Below are positions 6,529 through 11,112 of a stretch of 11,112 bases of DNA, piece after piece. The translations under genes and the position numbers were made by a program. Source of the DNA: JANOQP01 sp044227705 (GTDB taxonomy: Bacteria > Bacteroidota > Bacteroidia > Chitinophagales > Saprospiraceae); assembly GCA_044227705.1 (NCBI GenBank), contig JBGAWE010000165.1, positions 1-11,112 of the forward strand, written 5' to 3'. The notes beneath the pieces are model-generated. The model saw only the letters and a program-made list of their open reading frames with translations, made no database searches and was not told where the DNA came from. Numbering within the stretch: position 1 is the first letter of the stretch; the number at the start of each line of letters is the position of its first letter.

Positions 6529-7617
6529 ATGGTTTTGGAAAACCCAAACCTCCTCTTGACCGTCGACGAAATCGAGGAGGGCCACGTCCACTGGCGCAGC
6601 CCGTCGAACATCGCCCTCGTCAAATATTGGGGCAAGCACGGCCGCCAACTGCCGCGAAACCCCTCCGTCAGCTTGACATTGAACAACGCCTTCACCAAGA
6701 CGCTGCTCGGCTACGAGGCCCGCGAGCCGGGTGACGAGCGGGCCGTCGCGCTCGATTTCTTTTTTCAAAACGAGTTGAACGAGGCCTTCGGCGCGAAGAC
6801 GCAGCGATTCCTCGAAAGCCTGTTGCCGGTCTTCCCCTTTTTGGGCCAGCTCAAATGGACGGTCTCGACGGTCAACTCCTTCCCCCATTCGGCGGGCATC
6901 GCGTCGTCGGCCTCGGCGATGTCGGCGCTCGCGCTCTGCCTCTGCTCGCTCGAGGACCGCTTTTTTTCGACCCTCGGCGACAGTGGCGATTTTGACAAAA
7001 AGGCCTCGATGATTGCCCGGCTCGGCTCGGGCAGCGCGTGCCGCTCAGTCTTCGGGCAGGCCGCGGTCTGGGGGAGGACGGCGGCGGTCGCGGGCAGCTC
7101 GGACGAGTTCGCCGTGCCGTTCGGGGAGGAGATGCACCCCGTTTTTCAAAATTTCCACGACGACATCCTCCTCGTCAGCACGGCCGAAAAATCGGTCTCC
7201 AGCCGGGCGGGCCACGCGCTGATGGACGGCAACCCGTTCGCCTCGCCCCGCTACGAACAGGCCAACCGGCGGCTGGAACAGCTCATTCCCGCGCTCAAAT
7301 CGGGCGATTTGGCCACATTCGGGAAGATTGTCGAGGATGAGGCCCTCACCCTCCACGCCCTGATGATGGCCTCCGACCCGTCGTTCCTCCTCCTAAAACC
7401 GGGCAGCCTCGCCATCATCGAGCGCGTCCGCGAGTGGCGCGAGGAGACGGGCCACCCGGTCTTCTTCACCATCGACGCGGGGCCGAACATCCACCTTCTT
7501 TATCCAGAGGAAATCTTCCCTGACGTGCGCGGCGGCCTCATCGAGGAACTGAAAAGCCACTGCGAGGACGGCATGACCATCGCCGACTTCGTGGGGGAAG
7601 GGCCGGAGGAGGTTTGA
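6529..7617 (+). CDS. mvaD: Diphosphomevalonate decarboxylase (mevalonate pathway), 362 aa
   Basis: The enzyme converts mevalonate diphosphate plus ATP to isopentenyl diphosphate, CO2, ADP and phosphate, the last step of the classical mevalonate route. It is a cytoplasmic GHMP-superfamily enzyme. Motifs in order are NIALVKYWGKHG (27-38), the phosphate-binding loop PHSAGIASSASA (119-130), GSGSACRSVFG (166-176) with the substrate-binding Arg, and DAGPNIHLLYP (316-326) with the catalytic Asp. All key motifs are intact and length is near the family norm. Related enzymes can act on mevalonate 3,5-bisphosphate, but a full set of motifs favours the classical activity. No other mevalonate gene is in the window. 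The start is 12 nt after the beta-barrel stop, and a broken epimerase begins 27 nt after its own stop. Confidence 0.93.
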   Translation: MVLENPNLLLTVDEIEEGHVHWRSPSNIALVKYWGKHGRQLPRNPSVSLTLNNAFTKTLLGYEAREPGDERAVALDFFFQNELNEAFGAKTQRFLESLLPVFPFLGQLKWTVSTVNSFPHSAGIASSASAMSALALCLCSLEDRFFSTLGDSGDFDKKASMIARLGSGSACRSVFGQAAVWGRTAAVAGSSDEFAVPFGEEMHPVFQNFHDDILLVSTAEKSVSSRAGHALMDGNPFASPRYEQANRRLEQLIPALKSGDLATFGKIVEDEALTLHALMMASDPSFLLLKPGSLAIIERVREWREETGHPVFFTIDAGPNIHLLYPEEIFPDVRGGLIEELKSHCEDGMTIADFVGEGPEEV

Positions 7618-7644
7618 CCGCCAATCAAAAAACTCGGACTCGAC

Positions 7645-8578
7645 ATGAGGGTGCTCATCACCGGCAGCAGCGGTCATTTCGGAGAGGCCCTGGCAAGGGA
7701 GCTGACAAGCCTGGGCGTTGACCACCCCCGTATCGACCTGGTCCCGCGTCGGCGTTCACCCATCGAGTCGGATCCATCCCCGGACAGCGCCGCCGAGGCG
7801 GTGAAGGACATCGACTTCATAGTGCATGCCGCGACGCTCCACAAGCCCCACGTGGCGACGCATTCCAAAACAGAATTGCGAACACCAACATCACCGGGAC
7901 GCTCAACTCGAGGAGGCGCAGAGCAACCGGCAATGGAGGCTTCGTTTTCACGAGCACGACAAGCACGTTCGGCGACGCGCTCACCCCCAAGCCCGGTGAG
8001 CCGTTGCCCGAATGACGAGGAGGTGAGGCCAGTCCTGAAGAACATCTTGCCGGGTCAGTACATCGGCAGAGGATCTCTGCCAACTGTTCCACCGCGACCA
8101 CCGATTGCCCTGCTTGATTTTGAAAACGTCTCGCTTCTTCCCCGAAGAGGACGACAACCAGGCGTTGAGAGATGCTTTCGAGGACATCAACATCAAGGCG
8201 GTGGAACTCCTTTACCGCCGGTCGCCGAGGACGTCGTTCCGCCCATCTGTTGGCGATGGAAAGGGCCGGGGAAATCGGGTTTGGCAAGTTCATCGTCAGC
8301 GCGACCACGCCCCTTCAGGCCGGAGCATTTGCGCCTTCGAACACGGATGCGGCCGCCGTTTTGAGGAGATCCGCCCCGAGTTCGAGTGCCTTTTCAGCGA
8401 CAAGGGCTGGAAGATGTTTCACCAAATCGACCGCGTCTACGACAATGGAAAGGCCCGCAGGGAGCTGGGATGGATGCCGAGATACGACTTCGACCACGTC
8501 CTCCGCTGCCTCGAAGAGGACAGGGACTTTCGAAGCAGCCTTTCGTTGGCGGTCGGGTCGAAGCGCAGCCACAAATAG
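7645..8578 (+). pseudogene. NAD-dependent epimerase/dehydratase (extended SDR), broken by about 12 frame changes
   Basis: Read across frames, the DNA still encodes a nearly complete extended-SDR protein of about 310 residues. It starts with the Rossmann motif VLITGSSGHFGEAL, followed by SAFTHRVGSI (7749-7778), VHAATLHKPHVATHSK (up to 7869), NTNITGTLN (7881-7907), LEEAQSN (7907-7927), GGFVFTSTTSTFGDALTPKP (from 7935), DEEVRPVLKNI (8014-8046), AEDLCQLFHRDHRLPC (from 8066) through LLYRR (to 8221), VAEDVV (8221-8238), AHLLAMERAGEIGFG (from 8241), FRPEHLRLRT (8314-8343), TDAAAVLRR (8343-8369) and the C-terminal part ending at TAG 8576-8578. The expected catalytic YxxxK after KNI is unreadable: the DNA gives only V-S-T-S-A-E-D-L. 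The changes span about 7745-8370, while both neighbouring genes are intact. It is non-functional as sequenced; genuine decay and a low-quality assembly patch are both possible. Confidence 0.85.
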
Positions 8579-8657
8579 GTGTTTGGAAAGGCCCTTGTTC
8601 GGTCGCGGATTGGGCGAGAGAGCCGCTTTGAGTGCAGCAGCGGGTCGCGGGCCGTTT

Positions 8658-8665
8658 TACCTTCG
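8658..8665 (+). promoter_or_regulatory. Possible -7 element (TACCTTCG) directly before the reductase gene
   Basis: TACCTTCG matches TAnnTTTG at seven of eight positions and ends 5 nt before ATG 8671. Transcription starting about 7 nt after the element would give a nearly leaderless mRNA. The only TTTG upstream (8627-8630) is 27 nt away, longer than the usual spacer, so the call is tentative. Confidence 0.3.
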
Positions 8666-8670
8666 CCGCC

Positions 8671-9750
8671 ATGTCTGAAAAGAAGTCGACCAAATTTTAC
8701 CAACTGCCCGTCCGCGACATCCGGCGAGAGACGGCCGAATGTGTCTCCATCGCTTTCGAGGTTCCGGCCGAGCTGTCCCGGGATTTCCAGTTCAAACACG
8801 GCCAATACCTGACGCTCCGCCACGAAATAGGCGGCGAGGAGGTGCGGCGCAGCTACTCGATTTGCAGCTCGCCGAGCGAGGGCGAGCTGCGCATCGCGGT
8901 CAAAAAGGTGGTCGACGGGCGGTTCTCGACCTTTGCAAACGAGGTCTTGCGCGTCGGCGACCTGCTCGACGTGATGCCGCCGCAGGGCCGTTTTTTCACC
9001 GAAATCGATCCGAAAAACAGGAAAAGCTACCTCGGTTTCGCCGCCGGGAGCGGCATCACGCCGGTCATGGGCATCCTCAAAACCGTCCTTTTTGAGGAGC
9101 CGGAGAGCGAGTTCATCCTCTTTTACGGGAACAAGAATTTCGACGGGATCATCTTCCGCGAGGCGTTGGAGAGGCTGAAAAACCGCTTCCCGGCGCGGCT
9201 GTCCGTCCACCATTTTTTGAGCAAGGAGACCATCGCGGCACCGCTCTTTCAGGGCCGCCTCTCGGGCGATAAGTGCGAGCGGCTGGCGCGGCATTTCTTC
9301 GACGCGAAGGCCGTCGACGAGGCCTTCATCTGCGGGCCGGAGGACATGACCTTTGAGATTCAGGACACCCTGATTTCGCTCGGAATCGACAAAAAACGGG
9401 TGCATTTCGAGCTATTCGGCACCCCGTCTCCGAGGAAAGAGGCCGCCGCGCCCCGCCCGAAAAACGACCTCGAAGCCGACGTCGTCGTCATCCTCGACGG
9501 GACGCAGTTCATGTTCCCGCTGGCGGCGGAGGGCGAACCGCTCCTCGACGCGGCCATGCGGGCGGGCGCCGACCTGCCCTTCTCGTGCAAGGGCGGCGTT
9601 TGTTGCACCTGCAAGGCCCGCGTACTTGACGGCGAGGTGGAGATGGACACCAACTACGCCCTCGAACCCGAGGAGGTCGAGGCGGGCTACATCCTCACCT
9701 GCCAAGCGCACCCGCGCTCGGCGCGGGTGATGGTGACATTTGATGCCTGA
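8671..9750 (+). CDS. PaaE-like NAD(P)H:flavin/[2Fe-2S] oxidoreductase, 359 aa
   Basis: The three-domain architecture is that of the reductase subunit of phenylacetyl-CoA epoxidase and related class IA reductases. An FAD domain comes first (HGQYLTLR 43-50, RRSYSICSS 59-67), then an NAD(P)H domain (LGFAAGSGITPVMG 121-134, ICGPEDM 220-226), a linker rich in Ala/Pro/Lys, and a C-terminal plant-type ferredoxin domain. The [2Fe-2S] ligands are C306, C311, C314 and C344 (SCKGGVCCTC and ILTCQAHP). It passes electrons from NAD(P)H through FAD and the cluster to an oxygenase or other acceptor. The oxygenase subunits paaA-D are absent from the window, so its partner is unknown and the symbol is withheld. 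ATG 8671 is chosen because the family homology begins at FYQLPVRDI. It converges with the thioredoxin-like gene. Confidence 0.9.
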   Translation: MSEKKSTKFYQLPVRDIRRETAECVSIAFEVPAELSRDFQFKHGQYLTLRHEIGGEEVRRSYSICSSPSEGELRIAVKKVVDGRFSTFANEVLRVGDLLDVMPPQGRFFTEIDPKNRKSYLGFAAGSGITPVMGILKTVLFEEPESEFILFYGNKNFDGIIFREALERLKNRFPARLSVHHFLSKETIAAPLFQGRLSGDKCERLARHFFDAKAVDEAFICGPEDMTFEIQDTLISLGIDKKRVHFELFGTPSPRKEAAAPRPKNDLEADVVVILDGTQFMFPLAAEGEPLLDAAMRAGADLPFSCKGGVCCTCKARVLDGEVEMDTNYALEPEEVEAGYILTCQAHPRSARVMVTFDA

Positions 9751-9767
9751 TATTTCGCGGGGATAAA

Positions 9768-9784
9768 GCGTTTATTTTCAACGC
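9768..9784. terminator. Small hairpin between convergent genes
   Basis: GCGTT (9768-9772) pairs with AACGC (9780-9784) around a 7-nt loop, in the 27-nt gap between convergent stops and overlapping the stop codon of the thioredoxin-like gene. The loop supplies Ts on one strand only. It may serve as a weak bidirectional terminator, but a 5-bp stem could occur by chance. Confidence 0.25.
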
Positions 9785-10404
9785 ATTGGCCAATCCGTCT
9801 CGCCGTCCGAGGCGGTTTTGACGGCGGCTGTCTCGGAGAAAACCGGAGCCGGAAGAGCCGAAAAGACTACCGGCCTCGGCTCAAAATCCGACCGGCCGGT
9901 CAGGTAGTCCTCGGCGGGCATCCAGCTCCCATCGGCCTCGGCAACGAGGACTTTCACCCCTTTCTTTTGATAAAATTCGAGCTTGTCGAGCAGCTCGCCC
10001 GCGCCGCAGGAGCCCTCCTTTTTGAAAAGAACCCGCCCCTCCGAATCGAGCAAAAGGATGGTCGGCAGGGCGTGGACGGAGAATTGTTCCTTCGCCGCGA
10101 AGCCGTCAAAATCCTCCACGTCGACGGCGAGGGCGACCCAATCCTTCGAGACCGCCGAGACGAGGTCGGGATTGGGCCAGACGCTCTCGTCCATCATCCG
10201 GCAGGGAAGGCACCAATGGGCACCGAACTTGGCGAGGATGCCCCTTTTCGACACGGCAGCCTCGGCCTTCGCCGCCTCGATGTCGTTCTGGATGAAGTGG
10301 ATTTTTTCGGCGGGCTGCTCGCCGCTCTGCGCCGCAGCGAGGCCGGTTGCCAGGCAGGCGACGGCGACGATGAAGCCCACCCGCAGGACGTGGAAGTTTC
10401 CCAT
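9778..10404 (-). CDS. Exported thioredoxin-fold protein with CLPC active site, 208 aa
   Basis: Residues 1-25 are a signal peptide (GFIVAVACLATGLAAA, then QSGEQ), so the protein acts in the periplasm or envelope. Residues about 36-150 form a thioredoxin domain: KFGAHWCLPCRMMDESVW contains the redox pair C65/C68, and HALPTILLLDSEGRVLF contains the cis-Pro (P114). This resembles the thioredoxin-like domains of DsbD-gamma and related periplasmic disulphide reductases; the reductase supplying electrons is not in the window. An additional Cys at 133 (GSCGAGE) lies in the fold. The last 50-60 residues (EDYLTGRSDFEPRPVVFSAL onward) are low in recognisable motifs and could be an extension for a partner. 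It shares its strand with the beta-barrel gene upstream but is 135 nt away and has its own -7 element. Confidence 0.88.
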   Translation of the reverse strand: MGNFHVLRVGFIVAVACLATGLAAAQSGEQPAEKIHFIQNDIEAAKAEAAVSKRGILAKFGAHWCLPCRMMDESVWPNPDLVSAVSKDWVALAVDVEDFDGFAAKEQFSVHALPTILLLDSEGRVLFKKEGSCGAGELLDKLEFYQKKGVKVLVAEADGSWMPAEDYLTGRSDFEPRPVVFSALPAPVFSETAAVKTASDGETDWPMR

Positions 10405-10466
10405 AGAAAAAGACTGTTTTCAGATGAAAGAGCGCGGCGCAAGGAGGGGGCTTCCGGCCGGGCGGA

Positions 10467-10474
10467 CAAACCTA
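10467..10474 (-). promoter_or_regulatory. Bacteroidota -7 element (TAGGTTTG) for the thioredoxin-like gene
   Basis: On the minus strand, 10474-10467 reads TAGGTTTG, a perfect TAnnTTTG match 62 nt before the ATG. The nearest upstream TTTG (10491-10488) is only 13 nt away, closer than the usual spacing, so the -33 box is uncertain. Confidence 0.5.
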
Positions 10475-10539
10475 TTCAGCAAGGCGGCAAAGGTTTTCCG
10501 GGGCAAAAACATATTTGTTTGGGACAATTGACCAGTTGC

Positions 10540-11112
10540 TCAATTAGGGTGGGCCTTTTTCTTCCGTTCGCCGCTCCACGCAACCGTCGCCCCCGGTGTC
10601 AGCCCGAGCGTCGGGTGCCAGTCGACAGCAAAATCAACCGCCAGCCCGTCGCGCAGCGGAAGGCCCGCGCCGAAGGCCCAACGGAACGGCCCGCTGCGGA
10701 TGCCCGAGCGAAGCACGAGTTTTTTGAGCATCGAATATTCGAGGCCACCTTTCAGGACGGGCGGTGTTCCGAGCGCCTTTTCCAGCTCAAGGACCATCCC
10801 GACGAGCGGGTTGAGCTGGTACATCCCGCCCCAGCGAATGACGGGCGAGCGGGCCTCGCCGGTCTTCCAGCCCGTCGAGGTCGGGGTTTGGATGGAGGCG
10901 GCGTACCAAAAATCCTTCCGCGGGTGCCAAAGCAAGCCGATGCCGACGGAGACGGCCGACGTGCCGCCGTACTCGCCCGCCCGGATTTGGGAGAAATCGG
11001 CCGTCGCGCCCACACCGATTTTTGGGGAGAGCTGGCGGGCGTAGCCTACGCGGAACCTTGTCCATTGAAATTCGGGGATGCCCGCCCGGGCGATGGAGGA
11101 GAAAATGTGGCC
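10540..11112 (-). CDS. Outer-membrane beta-barrel-like protein, C-terminal 190 residues
   Basis: The frame is open from the right edge (first visible residues GHIFSSIARAGIPEF) to TGA at 10542-10540, so the N-terminus and any signal peptide lie outside. The sequence alternates amphipathic strands and Gly-rich turns: RVGYARQLSPKIGVGATADF, AVSVGIGLLWHPRKDFWYAA, KGGLEYSMLKKLVLRSGIRS, FAVDWHPTLGLTPGATVAW. This pattern resembles outer-membrane barrels of the PorV/FadL-like kind found beside Bacteroidota envelope genes, but the exact family was not recognised. The product ends in a short basic tail (GERKKKAHPN) instead of a terminal aromatic residue, which is unusual for a BAM substrate. A GTG at 11013 could be mistaken for a start but lies inside the barrel repeats. 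Confidence 0.7.
   Translation of the reverse strand, partial: GHIFSSIARAGIPEFQWTRFRVGYARQLSPKIGVGATADFSQIRAGEYGGTSAVSVGIGLLWHPRKDFWYAASIQTPTSTGWKTGEARSPVIRWGGMYQLNPLVGMVLELEKALGTPPVLKGGLEYSMLKKLVLRSGIRSGPFRWAFGAGLPLRDGLAVDFAVDWHPTLGLTPGATVAWSGERKKKAHPN

Noticed and set aside
5653..6888. Minus-strand frame of about 410 codons
   Set aside because: It is antisense to the beta-barrel gene and mvaD and rich in Val/Gly/Glu/Arg without any recognisable domain.
8105..8578. Separate small gene within the epimerase region
   Set aside because: It starts at a TTG inside the conserved block LPCLILKTSRFFPEEDD and reads the family correctly only in its first and last parts; it is a fragment of the broken epimerase.
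7645..8578. Programmed frameshifting as an explanation for the epimerase
   Set aside because: About twelve changes in both directions without slippery heptamers at the junctions, plus a lost catalytic YxxxK motif, do not fit any known programmed mechanism.
10497..10525. AT-rich inverted repeat AAACA/TGTTT as a terminator for the right-edge barrel gene
   Set aside because: A 5-bp A/T stem without a following T-run on the minus strand is too weak to call.

Overview
The window looks like a chromosomal segment of a GC-rich member of the Bacteroidota, possibly of Saprospiria type (the phylum is better supported than the class). The evidence is Bacteroidota-type -7 promoter elements (TAnnTTTG), A-rich leaders in place of Shine-Dalgarno sites, a long-form alanine dehydrogenase placed 3 nt after tsaE, a small SPOR protein, porin-like outer-membrane beta-barrels, an exported PIG-L deacetylase and a mevalonate-pathway decarboxylase. 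High GC at third codon positions produces many long antisense shadow frames.

Layout. Positions 1-2795 (minus strand): a secreted SPOR-domain protein, then a PIG-L deacetylase gene that runs off the left edge. Its last 63 visible codons encode a LuxR-type helix-turn-helix instead of the expected C-terminal part of the family, in one uninterrupted frame. Positions 2796-2948 are a divergent promoter region. Positions 2949-4610 (plus): tsaE and alanine dehydrogenase, a two-gene operon. Positions 4611-4937 hold no convincing gene but contain short repeats, hairpins and one good promoter match. Positions 4938-5627 (plus): an unrecognised gene much richer in A+T than everything around it. Positions 5665-8578 (plus): an outer-membrane beta-barrel protein, diphosphomevalonate decarboxylase (12 nt later), and an NAD-dependent epimerase gene broken by about a dozen frame changes. 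Positions 8671-9750 (plus): a PaaE-like flavin/[2Fe-2S] reductase. Positions 9778-11112 (minus): an exported thioredoxin-fold protein and the C-terminal part of a second beta-barrel protein that runs off the right edge.

Most genes are housekeeping: tRNA t6A modification, alanine/pyruvate interconversion, isoprenoid precursors, electron transfer and envelope proteins. No CRISPR array, tRNA, rRNA, integrase, transposase or recognisable defence system was seen. The observations most worth checking are the in-frame PIG-L/LuxR junction, the frame-scrambled epimerase between intact neighbours, and the AT-rich orphan gene behind a GC-rich structured leader. The first two could be real rearrangement and decay or assembly problems, and the sequence alone cannot decide.
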